Shown here: in pieces, positions 25,101 to 32,125 of the stretch | Position numbering within the stretch: position 1 is the first letter of the stretch | How the letters are laid out: each line of letters starts with the position of its first letter | Position numbers and translations under genes: made by a program | Notes under the pieces: model-generated | What the model was told of the DNA's origin: nothing | Database searches by the model: none | Seen by the model: the letters and a program-made list of their open reading frames with translations, nothing else | From: Bhargavaea ginsengi | Lineage (GTDB): Bacteria > Bacillota > Bacilli > Bacillales_A > Planococcaceae | Reading direction: 5' to 3' | Length of the DNA stretch: 64,000 bases | NCBI RefSeq assembly: GCF_900109165.1 | Contig: NZ_FNZF01000005.1 | Span: 62,001-126,000, forward strand

Positions 25101-26204
25101 TTTTCCCGAGCCAGGTCCACCTATTAGAATAATTCTTGTACCCAACTCCATGATTTCTTGAGCATTTTTTCGTTTATACCTATGACTAAGCCTTTCCCAT
25201 TCATGATATTTTGCAATTTCCTTTTCTAACGAATCAACCTTTCTTTCATTCGATTCCTCTAATACATGTAAACTTGCCCAAGCATGCTCAATAGATAAAG
25301 GAACATTTGCACCCGGAACAATAAAATTTTGTGTTCGGAGTTTAATCCATCGTATATACTGACTTACTTCTTCCTGGCCATTTTTAGCTTTCCTTTTAAC
25401 AATATTTTTTTTTTGTTCTGTAAAGAAAGCTCTCACTTTTATATATACGGTATTATTTTGATCTACTTTACAAATACTAATGTGCCCCTCGGGAACTGCA
25501 TATGAATTTGTAATGTAGGGTGCACGTGCAGAAGGAACTGCTACAGTCTTATCAGATTGGCCATATAAGTTTAGTTCCTTAAGGTGTGCCAATTCTTTTT
25601 GTCTATATCGATTCCATTTATCCGCATTCTCAGAAAGATCCTTACTAAAAACTTTTAATGATCGTACTTGTATAGAGACTACACTTTCTCCAAGTATTGG
25701 TGGCATAAATATATAGGGAATCGTAGCAGCAGAAGCAATAGAAGATCCTAAAAAGGGGACTGCCAAATAAACTATTCCTCTGACACTCTGAATAAAAGTT
25801 TGGTTTCTATGTTCAACTTGCTCTGCAAGTAGACTCTGAACAATAATCCCCCCCATACTATGGGAGATAAAATAAATACTGGTATAATCTTCAATCCTAG
25901 CCTTTATTTCTGTAAATAGGAGATTTGATATATCTTTGAATTCATGTCTATTTAATATAAATCCTGTGTCATATCCAAATGTAAAAACGTCATACCCGTC
26001 AAAAGCACTATCTTCTAGAAGCATAAGGGGCATAGATTTATGACCCTTTTTTGTCCATGTGTTAAAAGGATGTCCCTGTAGTCCATGCACAAATATAATA
26101 GCTGCATTATTCCCCTCTTGCCGAACTTCGAATAACCCTTTCCGTTCTTGGCGACCTTTTTTTTGTTTCGATAATCTATTCAAGTATCTCACCGTCTTTA
26201 CCAA
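22155..26204 (-). CDS. Alpha/beta-hydrolase-NACHT-HEAT STAND protein, candidate anti-phage defence
   Basis: A 1349-residue, AT-rich gene. Residues 34-250 are an alpha/beta hydrolase of the PGAP1/DUF676 kind: oxyanion HGLQGH (40-45), nucleophile Ser116 in SHSMGG, probable Asp218 and His241 (GHISICK). Residues about 350-520 are a NACHT-type NTPase: Walker A GGPGSGKST (362-370), Walker B ending DGLDE (436-440), and VVVTTRP (464-470). The rest to 1349 is helical repeats, with a HEAT-like unit at the end (DPRVRNEAVISM). This is an effector-NTPase-sensor layout like Avs and bNACHT anti-phage proteins and fungal NLR-like proteins with hydrolase heads. The start is unclear (TTG 26204 or GTG 26192), with no ribosome site. 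Defence is inferred, not shown. Confidence 0.85.
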   Translation of the reverse strand: MVKTVRYLNRLSKQKKGRQERKGLFEVRQEGNNAAIIFVHGLQGHPFNTWTKKGHKSMPLMLLEDSAFDGYDVFTFGYDTGFILNRHEFKDISNLLFTEIKARIEDYTSIYFISHSMGGIIVQSLLAEQVEHRNQTFIQSVRGIVYLAVPFLGSSIASAATIPYIFMPPILGESVVSIQVRSLKVFSKDLSENADKWNRYRQKELAHLKELNLYGQSDKTVAVPSARAPYITNSYAVPEGHISICKVDQNNTVYIKVRAFFTEQKKNIVKRKAKNGQEEVSQYIRWIKLRTQNFIVPGANVPLSIEHAWASLHVLEESNERKVDSLEKEIAKYHEWERLSHRYKRKNAQEIMELGTRIILIGGPGSGKSTLARRAVNRLSTKGEKVLYVRLPHVAKEMEQGKSFENALWSVALDGYAGDKELLQTELNYSNILIADGLDECGLLRRRVSESLYEWSLGRDDSRVVVTTRPIGYNPAHFNSFNHVEILPLDETEISTYSLKLLGLLNDHEHKAKEMNSSFKTQLENNKMAKVAARSPLLLNFLILLHNSGQTYGRYRAELYNKILEVWIKQSDRVDGKNLNEQTVFRSIELIGWILQNASNGIGGRSKQDITEQLASFIEVELGEKPLKARQVASDCLDFLKEVGLLEELNAGYESGYTFIHLSLGEYAAGRYIAGLSSQQQIEIFRENKHSPMWREPLLLAAGVGSARLFVEYLICNFQEEHDIHNDVAFLGAILAESHPLPDLNRIVVSKAIDTLCSSVPILCFEAGKALEGIAQQEPDWTFSLVEPLLQHNQSWTKLVAYKLAILTNKLLVDVNKINNLITLSPDSSAFEDFNKLKMKEEWLEWNKTIELAMEKLLQDDSVDDSHLIKVLKDLKEVGFNARFHLNISKKFNELGKKDLLNILNEDLNLSRFDFKSTSLKMVEGEKALLKSILRNISSRKESSFKVGDSVSELGKLYHCMGLGDSPIYDLHPLIDDLQLNVVDEVIKGMMLVHGTDKDRIYDEIQWILQEHDSESIILSMIPDVIGLEPNWDKGDNQLNRDLLIEGLSYPSQTIASNAVLLLVNCFGKEDLIEPIKNVLREAKGESLFYFSMLLKHAFEGDCIELVLERLNGEKSNGIQYLFNTLSSLKIQNYEVEIDKALINGIKNNEPVIVKSAAIAMINLNRKCNEEEIKKSISFWNDNGVKCEKDNINVIGSHCPECKVVPESPLPDLIRLLRESILLTFEERKYFSQHPRQDVKEAGLEVLSIYLSNNPRDIKGLVKDICSEEESPILLEALFAIDSSILVTYSSEILLLINSNSFEVRKKLVRELSSSPWANKDNSITVLENALNDKDPRVRNEAVISMRAM

Positions 26205-26221
26205 TTCTAATGTTTTTTTGC

Positions 26222-26227
26222 ATTATA
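26222..26227 (-). promoter_or_regulatory. -10 box of the NACHT gene, giving a very short leader
   Basis: A perfect TATAAT lies on the minus strand 18 bases before the TTG start. No good -35 is seen (TTAAAA at poor spacing). Transcription from it would begin about 11 bases before the TTG, leaving no room for a normal ribosome binding site. Confidence 0.45.
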
Positions 26228-26343
26228 AAGGAATTTCCATATTTTAAGACTTAGACAAAAATCTTATCTTAACTGCCCATCTCTTAATTCACATCAATTC
26301 TATTTTTCTGGGCGAGGTAATTATATACATGGAAATTTTGCGC

Positions 26344-26750
26344 TTTTCAATAAGTGAAATTCATCCATGTTACCGCTTCGACAAGACTCGATTGCACACG
26401 GCTGTAATTCCTTTGTATTGTAGCCACCGCTCTCCAGGATGCGGAGGTCACGGGCGAGTGTGGTCGGGATGGCAACTGACGTAAATGAGTCGCTTAGGGC
26501 GGTATTCGAGGATGGTCCGGAGCAAGTGCTTTTCGCAGCCTTCTTTTTGAGCTCGGCGTCTTCGATGGCCAAGGGACGGTAATCGACGCTGAATACTTCC
26601 ATCGCTTTCTTAGCGAGGAAGAGAGAAATCGTGCCGATACCGCAGTATGCGTCGATGACGGTTTCGCTCCAGCTGAGGTTAGCGTTGTCAAGTGACTGCG
26701 TATACAGGACCTCCATCTGCTCAGGGTTGATCTGATAGTCGAGGAGAAAT
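26344..26750 (-). pseudogene. Decayed 3' fragment of an rlmCD-type gene
   Basis: The segment translates, across frames, to a broken copy of the last third of RlmCD: YQINPEQMEVLY, then TVIDAYCGIGTISLFLAK, then (other frame) KGCEKHLLRTILEYRPKRL and YVSCHP, then ARDLRILESGGY, then SSLVEAVTW. About 120 bases are missing between the SAM-binding segment and the catalytic region, and frameshifts are present. It is clearly diverged from the intact rlmCD end at 27652-28170. Either a scar of element insertion at the rlmCD 3' end or the relic of a paralogue. Confidence 0.8.
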
Positions 26751-26766
26751 TTCAAATATCAGGCTT

Positions 26767-27318
26767 TCATTCTTTAATAAATCTAATCGCTTCTTTTGCA
26801 ACTTTTATTGTTCTTTCCGGATTAACAGCTATTGAAATTCCGAGTACACCAACTGAAGCTACTACAACTGCTGAACCAGCAAAAAAACGATTTTGTTTTT
26901 TTTGTTCTTCATTAAGTTGTTTAGTATATTCGCGTTGCTCTCGTTTTTCCTCACGTTCCCGGTTCAAAATTTCCTCAGTTTGTTTAAACAGATCTGCTCG
27001 CTCTTGTTCGGTCAATGCTGCCTTGCTTCTCTCTATCAAAAATTCTAACTGTTGATTTAATGATTTTATATACTCAGTCGTGGACTGTTGATCAGCATGA
27101 ATAATACTTTCAGTAGCTTTTTGATCACCTTTTACTATCTCTGTAAAAGCAACAAAAAATTCAGGCAATCTTTCATTATACCCTGTGAAATATGCCTTCA
27201 AAGTATCAGTGTCTAATCTTTCACTATTTAACATTCCCTTTATAAAAGTTTTCTCTTTTGAAATACTATTTTTAGGTTCTTCAAAAGCATTCACTATATT
27301 TTCATTATTATTTTCCAT
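26767..27318 (-). CDS. Coiled-coil, membrane-anchored hypothetical protein
   Basis: I do not recognise the 183-residue product. Residues about 60-142 are charged and helical, with a Glu/Arg-rich coiled coil (105-142); residues 145-166 form one hydrophobic membrane segment; the last 17 residues are basic and helical. ATG follows TAGGAGG. Composition is AT-rich like the NACHT gene and unlike the flanking core genes. It lies between intact rlmCD and the decayed rlmCD fragment, so it is part of the same accessory island and may be a partner or a separate cargo gene. A 24-bp inverted repeat lies about 65 bases before the start. Confidence 0.7.
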   Translation of the reverse strand: MENNNENIVNAFEEPKNSISKEKTFIKGMLNSERLDTDTLKAYFTGYNERLPEFFVAFTEIVKGDQKATESIIHADQQSTTEYIKSLNQQLEFLIERSKAALTEQERADLFKQTEEILNREREEKREQREYTKQLNEEQKKQNRFFAGSAVVVASVGVLGISIAVNPERTIKVAKEAIRFIKE

Positions 27319-27383
27319 TTTATCTGCCTCCTACTTTTCTGTTTATTAAATTATTTGAGCCCGAAAAGCACGGCAAACTTCTT

Positions 27384-27407
27384 TTCTGTGCTGTAACAGC
27401 TACAGAA
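27384..27407. promoter_or_regulatory. Inverted repeat in the leader of the small island gene
   Basis: TTCTGTGCTGT and ACAGCTACAGAA are complementary apart from one bulged base. It may be an operator or an RNA hairpin about 65 bases before the coiled-coil gene. Confidence 0.45.
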
Positions 27408-27611
27408 AATCAACATTAAATGTCCTTCATAAACTTGACGGCGATAATCTTATATACCTTAATTCAAAGCACAATAAATACTCCGGTTATCACAGATGAG
27501 TAGTTGTTATGGCATTTCAAATATACTCATGTTAATTATGCTACATTTTGGCTATCATTGGAACCATTTTCGCAATACTTAGACTCCTTAAGTCTATCTT
27601 AACTTCTATCC

Positions 27612-27645
27612 GGAGAAAAAAACGAACTCCAAACCGGAGTTCGCC
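27612..27645 (-). terminator. Terminator after rlmCD
   Basis: CGAACTCC and GGAGTTCG pair; on the minus strand seven T follow. It lies immediately after the rlmCD stop, at the core/island boundary. Confidence 0.75.
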
Positions 27646-27651
27646 ATAGTT

Positions 27652-29019
27652 TTATTGATCTAATTCCAGCCAAGTCACTGCTTCCACATGACTCGATTGA
27701 GGGAACATATCAACCGGTTGTACTTCCTTCGTTTTGTAACCGCCGTCTTCGAGGATGCGGAGATCACGGGCCTGCGTCGCCGGGTTGCAGCTGACGTAGA
27801 CGAGGCGCTTCGGACGGTACTCGAGGATTGTGCGAAGCAGGTGCTCGTCGCAGCCTTTCCTTGGCGGGTCGACGACGAGTACGTCGAATCTCTTGCCTTC
27901 CTTGTACCAGCGCGGGATGACGTCTTCTGCCGCTCCGGCTTCAAAATGAGTATTCGTGAAGCCGTTCACCTCGGCGTTGCGCTTGGCGTCTTCAATCGCC
28001 TGAGGGACGATTTCGACGCCGTACACTTCCTTCGCCTGCTTCGCGAGGAACAGGGAGATCGTTCCGATCCCGCAGTAGGCGTCGATGACGGTTTCGTTCC
28101 CGCTAAGGGCGGCGTATTCGAGTGCCTGCGAGTATAGGACTTCCGTCTGGTCGGGGTTGATCTGGTAGAACGAGCGGGCGGAGATTTCGAATGTCACGCC
28201 GCCGATCTTGTCGGTGATGACGGGCGGTCCGTAGAGCGGAATCGTCTCATCACCCATGATGACGTTCGTTTTCCGGTCATTGACGTTCTGGACGATCGAT
28301 GTCACATCCGGTACGACGCTGCGGATCAGTTCGACGACCTCGTCCTTCTTCTTGAACTTTCGGTTTCGGGTGACGAGGACGACCATCGTCTCGCCGGTCG
28401 CCTTCCCTTTCCGGATGACGACATGGCGAAGGAAGCCTTTGTCCTTTTGTTCGTCGTACGCCTTGATGCCGAGCTCGTGCAGGCTGTGCTTGATCGTGCG
28501 CATGACGACGTCGGCCTCTGTCGACTGGATCAGGCACGTTTCGGTGTCCATGATCGTGTGGGTGCCTCGGCGGAAAAAGCCGGCAACAACTTTTCCGTCC
28601 CGCTCCGCAAACGGGATTTGGGACTTGTTTCGGTAGCGCCACGGGTGCTCCATACCTTTCACCGGATGGACAGGAACGTCCGGAAGCTTCGCAATCCGGT
28701 CCATGACGTCGCGGACCATCTTGCGCTTGCGCTCCAGCTGACCCTCATAGGAAAGGTGTTGGATTTGGCAGCCGCCGCATTCCGGGAATACCGGGCACGG
28801 CGGCTCGACGCGGTTTTCCGACGGCTCGACGATGTTGAGGAGCTTTGCGAACCCATATTTCTTGAGCGTTTTGGTGACCTTGAATTCGACGGTTTCGCCT
28901 GGAAGCGCCCCGGGAATGAAAAGCGGATAGCCGTCGATCTTCGCCACGCCTGAGCCGTCATGGGTCAGGTCGGTGATTTCGCCGATCAGCCGGTCGTTTT
29001 GTTGGACTGCGTAAGCCAT
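27652..29019 (-). CDS. rlmCD: 23S rRNA (uracil-C5)-methyltransferase RlmCD
   Basis: The 455-residue enzyme has a TRAM domain (1-60), iron-sulfur cysteines starting at PPCPVFPECGGCQIQH (about residue 75), a SAM-binding core (VIDAYCGIGTISLFLAK) and the catalytic cysteine in YVSCNP near residue 410. In Bacillus the single RlmCD makes m5U at 23S positions 747 and 1939. Position next to dgkB-gat genes matches the yefA locus of B. subtilis. ATG follows CGGAGG. The intact 3' end, beside a decayed second 3' end, marks this gene as the border of the accessory island. Confidence 0.93.
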   Translation of the reverse strand: MAYAVQQNDRLIGEITDLTHDGSGVAKIDGYPLFIPGALPGETVEFKVTKTLKKYGFAKLLNIVEPSENRVEPPCPVFPECGGCQIQHLSYEGQLERKRKMVRDVMDRIAKLPDVPVHPVKGMEHPWRYRNKSQIPFAERDGKVVAGFFRRGTHTIMDTETCLIQSTEADVVMRTIKHSLHELGIKAYDEQKDKGFLRHVVIRKGKATGETMVVLVTRNRKFKKKDEVVELIRSVVPDVTSIVQNVNDRKTNVIMGDETIPLYGPPVITDKIGGVTFEISARSFYQINPDQTEVLYSQALEYAALSGNETVIDAYCGIGTISLFLAKQAKEVYGVEIVPQAIEDAKRNAEVNGFTNTHFEAGAAEDVIPRWYKEGKRFDVLVVDPPRKGCDEHLLRTILEYRPKRLVYVSCNPATQARDLRILEDGGYKTKEVQPVDMFPQSSHVEAVTWLELDQ

Positions 29020-29104
29020 AAATTATTTTCCTCCGATTCAGTGCAGTTGGGTTTATTTTATCAGAGTGCGGCCTGTTTGATTAGAGTAAACTTGTGAGTG
29101 GTGT

Positions 29105-29202
29105 GAATGTCTCGATACTTGCACCGAATGTCTCGATAATACATGTGAATGTCTCGATACTCCCCTCGAATGTCTCAATACCGCACACGAATGTCCCGAT
29201 AC
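29105..29202 (+). repeat. Array A: five 21-bp units, word GAATGTCTCGATAC
   Basis: Units start at 29105, 29126, 29147, 29168 and 29189, exactly 21 bp apart. The first 14 bases are nearly constant (GAATGT CTC GATAC) and the next seven vary freely. The array lies between the cytochrome bd terminator and rlmCD. Read as protein it gives seven-residue repeats in several frames, but no credible gene. Confidence 0.85.
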
Positions 29203-29215
29203 TTCCTCTCCACCA

Positions 29216-29250
29216 CGAAAGCCGCCCCATACCACGGGACGGCTTCTTTC
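29216..29250 (-). terminator. Terminator of the cytochrome bd locus
   Basis: On the minus strand AAGCCGTCCC and GGGGCGGCTT pair across GTGGTAT, after the cydS stop. The T-run is short (TTTCG). Confidence 0.65.
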
Positions 29251-29252
29251 TA

Positions 29253-29375
29253 TTACTTCTTCTTTTCCTTCGGTGGCCTTGTCGCCGCTCCGTCCATCGG
29301 GGCGACGATGAAGGCGAGGATGATCGCGCCGATCAGCACGATGAATGGTGCGTAGAACATGAGGAATTCATCCAT
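29253..29375 (-). CDS. cydS: CydS-like small subunit of cytochrome bd oxidase
   Basis: A 40-codon gene on the minus strand begins with ATG at 29375 after AAGGAGG and encodes one N-terminal membrane helix (FLMFYAPFIVLIGAIILAFI) with a short Lys-rich tail. It directly follows cydB (21-base gap), the place where Geobacillus-type cytochrome bd oxidases have the single-helix CydS subunit that covers haem. Length, helix position and context agree; sequence alone is too short for proof. Confidence 0.72.
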   Translation of the reverse strand: MDEFLMFYAPFIVLIGAIILAFIVAPMDGAATRPPKEKKK

Positions 29376-29396
29376 TACGTTTGCCTCCTTCGCCCT

Positions 29397-30425
29397 TTAG
29401 GCGTGTTCGTCTTTTTTGCGCCCTTTCACGTAGTCCTTGTTGAACAGGAACAGGCGCAGGAGCAGGTACAGCGACGGGATGAGCAGCCCGAGCCCGAGGA
29501 TGAAGGCGATGATGAGTGCGGTCGCCATTGCCGGGTTCGTGAAGCTGTCGTGGATCGTCAGGTGTGGATACAGCAGGTACGGGTAGTGCGCGATGCCGTA
29601 TCCGTAGAAGGCGAGCGCGAACTGGCCGATCAGGAGCCAGACCGCGAGGCCGTAGTTGTGCCGTTTCCAGAGCAGGTAAACCGTGCCGATAAAGAGCGCG
29701 CCGGACAGCGCGAACATCCACCAGAGGCCGAGCAGCTGATTGTAGTGTTCGGCGTTGTGGCTCCGGAGCTCCCAGACGATGCCGCCTGCCGTGATGATCG
29801 TCGGCAGCGACCAGATGAGCGCGTACTTCCTGAGGAGTTCCGTCGCATCGCGGTCACCCGCCTTGTCGGCGTACCAGGTGAGAAACACCGCCGAGATGTA
29901 GAGCGTCGCTGCAATCGACAGGAAGACGATCGACCAGGTGAGCGGACTCGTGAACAGAGCGCCGTAGTCGAGGACCGGCTGGCCGTCGACCATGTCGATG
30001 AATCCACCCTCGGAGATCGTCAGGACGATCGAGAGAGAAGCCGGAAGCAAAATGCCAGCAAGGCCGTACATAAACGAGTAACCTTTATGACCACTTGCGC
30101 CGTACGTTTCAAACGCGTAATACGATCCGCGTATCGCCAGTAGGATCAGCGCGATACTAAGCGGTACAAGCATCGTCGTGCCGTAGTAGAACGCCGTCGA
30201 CGGGAAGAATCCGACCATCCCGACAAAGAAGAACACGAGGAAGACGTTCGTCACTTCCCACACCGGGGACAGGTAGCGCTGGATGACGTTTGTCAGGATG
30301 TGCTCCTTCCCCGTCAGCAGGCTGTAGGCATTGAAGAATCCTGCGCCGAAGTCGATGGCACCGACGATGATGTAGCCGAACAGGAAGGTCATGAGGACCG
30401 TGATGCCGAGCACTTCAAGGCTCAT
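29397..30425 (-). CDS. cydB: Cytochrome bd oxidase subunit II
   Basis: The 342-residue membrane protein of about eight helices matches CydB: IVGAIDFGAGFFNAY near the start and ITAGGIVWELRSHN in the middle. It forms the heterodimer with CydA but carries no haem itself. Start ATG overlaps the cydA stop by four bases, so the two are translationally coupled. Confidence 0.92.
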   Translation of the reverse strand: MSLEVLGITVLMTFLFGYIIVGAIDFGAGFFNAYSLLTGKEHILTNVIQRYLSPVWEVTNVFLVFFFVGMVGFFPSTAFYYGTTMLVPLSIALILLAIRGSYYAFETYGASGHKGYSFMYGLAGILLPASLSIVLTISEGGFIDMVDGQPVLDYGALFTSPLTWSIVFLSIAATLYISAVFLTWYADKAGDRDATELLRKYALIWSLPTIITAGGIVWELRSHNAEHYNQLLGLWWMFALSGALFIGTVYLLWKRHNYGLAVWLLIGQFALAFYGYGIAHYPYLLYPHLTIHDSFTNPAMATALIIAFILGLGLLIPSLYLLLRLFLFNKDYVKGRKKDEHA

Positions 30426-31786
30426 CGGTGATCACCGCCCTTTCTTGTTCCTTCACGGACTTCCGCCTCGCGGTCGGCGATTTCGCGTTCGACCGGGTTT
30501 TTGCGGAACATCCGCCTAAGCACGACGACGCTGCCGACGCCGAGAATCAGATAGAGTGTTGCGAACAGGTATAGCATCGTGTCGACATGGCCGCTCGTCG
30601 TGGCAGCCTCCGGCACTTTCATAATGTCACGCAGAATCCACGGTTGGCGCCCGACTTCCGCATACCACCAGCCGGCTTCGATTGCGATGACTGTCAGTGG
30701 TCCTCCCGCGACGATCAGCCAGCGGTACCAGCGTGAGTGGATAAACCGCCATCTCATGTGCCTGCCGAGCCAGTACAGGCCGGAAACCATGATCATGAGC
30801 ACGCCGATCGTCACCATCGTGTCGAACAGATAGTGGATATAGAGCGGCGGGATCTCGTCTTCCGGGAAGTCGTTCAGCCCAATCACTTCTGCCGTCGGGT
30901 CCGAGTGTGCAAGGATGCTGAGCGCGTACGGGATCGTGATGGCGTATTTGACTTCTTGGCCGTCGAGCACGCCGTACAGCATGAGCGGCGCCTCGCCTTC
31001 GGTTTCAAAATGCCATTCGGCGGCAGCCAGCTTTTCAGGCTGGTATTCGGCGAGGTATTTCCCCGAGAAGTCGCCGATGACGGCAGCGCCAATCGAGAAG
31101 ATCAGGCCGAGTTTCATCGTGAGGAACAGCGCCTTTTTGTGGTACACGTGATCCGAGCCCTTGAGCAGCCGGAATGCGGCGATTGCAGCAAGGATAAATG
31201 CAGATGTCATATAGGCCGTGATGACCACATGTGCCACTTTTGTCGGCATCGCGGGGTTGAACATCGCGACGAGTGGCTGGATGTTGACGAGTTCGCCGTC
31301 CACAATGTCGAAGCCCTGCGGCGCGTTCATGAACGCGTTGACCATTGTAATGAATACTGCCGAGAACGACGCCCCAATTGCGACCGGGACGAGCAGCAGC
31401 AAGTGCTTTTTCTGGTTATCGAACCGGTCCCATGTGTAGAGGTAGATCCCCAGGAAGATCGCTTCAAAGAAGAACGCGAACGTTTCCATGAACAGCGGGA
31501 GTGCGATGACCTGTCCCGCCAGTTCCATGAAGTTCGGCCAGAGCAGCGACAGCTGCATGCCGATGGCGGTCCCGGTCACGACCCCAACGGCAACCGTGAT
31601 GACAAATCCCCGTGCCCAACGGCGTGCGAGGAGAATATAGTGTTCGTCATTTTTCCTGATGCCCACCCACTGGGCGATCATGATCATAAGCGGTACACCG
31701 ACGCCGATTGTGGCGTAGATGATGTGGAAGCTCAGGGTCAGCTCTGTGAGCACCCTCGAAAAAAACACCGACTCTTCATTTCCCAT
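30422..31786 (-). CDS. cydA: Cytochrome bd oxidase subunit I
   Basis: The 454-residue, nine-helix subunit holds the haem ligands; His21 (SFHIIYATIG) is the expected N-terminal ligand, and GRQPWILRDIMKVPEAAT is the conserved segment after the quinol-binding loop. The loop is short, as in Bacillales enzymes. It oxidises quinol and reduces oxygen at high affinity. ATG follows AGGGGGGAAACAGG. It heads cydA-cydB-cydS, with a 31-codon membrane peptide just upstream. Confidence 0.93.
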   Translation of the reverse strand: MGNEESVFFSRVLTELTLSFHIIYATIGVGVPLMIMIAQWVGIRKNDEHYILLARRWARGFVITVAVGVVTGTAIGMQLSLLWPNFMELAGQVIALPLFMETFAFFFEAIFLGIYLYTWDRFDNQKKHLLLLVPVAIGASFSAVFITMVNAFMNAPQGFDIVDGELVNIQPLVAMFNPAMPTKVAHVVITAYMTSAFILAAIAAFRLLKGSDHVYHKKALFLTMKLGLIFSIGAAVIGDFSGKYLAEYQPEKLAAAEWHFETEGEAPLMLYGVLDGQEVKYAITIPYALSILAHSDPTAEVIGLNDFPEDEIPPLYIHYLFDTMVTIGVLMIMVSGLYWLGRHMRWRFIHSRWYRWLIVAGGPLTVIAIEAGWWYAEVGRQPWILRDIMKVPEAATTSGHVDTMLYLFATLYLILGVGSVVVLRRMFRKNPVEREIADREAEVREGTRKGGDHR

Positions 31787-31837
31787 CCTGTTTCCCCCCT
31801 CGTTTCAAATGCACTGAATTAGGGTATGTACACATAG

Positions 31838-31933
31838 TCATCCCCCAAAGATTCTGCCCGCAATTGACAGCAGCATAATGGCTGCCACGGCGAATGCGAG
31901 CCACATGAGCCAGCGTTCCTGTTTCTTGTACAC
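31838..31933 (-). CDS. 31-residue single-helix membrane peptide upstream of cydA
   Basis: A GTG at 31933 opens a 31-codon frame with a basic N terminus (YKKQER) followed by one helix, LMWLAFAVAAIMLLSIAG, ending in Gly-Gly. AGAGGG lies upstream. It ends 51 bases before cydA on the same strand. I cannot match it to a named family; a small oxidase-associated peptide is the obvious idea from context. Confidence 0.55.
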   Translation of the reverse strand: MYKKQERWLMWLAFAVAAIMLLSIAGRIFGG

Positions 31934-32064
31934 GGGGCATCCCTCTCTTTCTTCATCCAGTATACCCTTGGTTTATGAGGGAATAACGCTATGAATGAGA
32001 CAGTTTTTCGAGCTTGTTATGAACATTCAGTTAAGGTCAAGTGACAGAATGGTGACACTTAGTG

Positions 32065-32093
32065 TTGCGAAATTTCTAAGAATTAGGTACAAT
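32065..32093 (+). promoter_or_regulatory. Sigma-A promoter of the Nudix gene
   Basis: -35 TTGCGA (32065-32070), 17-bp spacer, -10 TACAAT (32088-32093). Confidence 0.6.
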
Positions 32094-32125
32094 GTATGAA
32101 CTACTTACAGGAGGTGCCGGCCGTT

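Larger units (their letters stand above)
27319..27651. other. AT-rich non-coding stretch between the island gene and rlmCD
   Basis: This 333-base gap holds the rlmCD terminator at its right end and an inverted repeat at 27384-27407. I see no supportable gene; it is probably the island's junction plus the promoter region of the small gene. Confidence 0.5.

Noticed and set aside
26188-26225. A 15-codon upstream frame starting at an ATG that overlaps the NACHT gene start
   Set aside because: No ribosome site, and the ATG overlaps the -10 box itself, so it would not be in the transcript.
29094-29235. Open frames with seven-residue peptide repeats over array A, and similar frames over arrays B1, B2 and E
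   Set aside because: The frames exist on both strands only because the unit is 21 bp. Array D has a 20-bp unit and breaks any such frame, and no good start site precedes them.
29094-30143. Long plus-strand frame opposite cydB (349 codons), and many similar frames opposite core genes
   Set aside because: These mirror the codon pattern of GC-rich minus-strand genes, lack ribosome sites and family features, and overlap securely identified genes.
31934-32095. Rex-type operator upstream of the cyd locus
   Set aside because: No TTGTGAA-N4-TTCACAA-like sequence; the small inverted words there (AAGTG/CACTT) are too weak.
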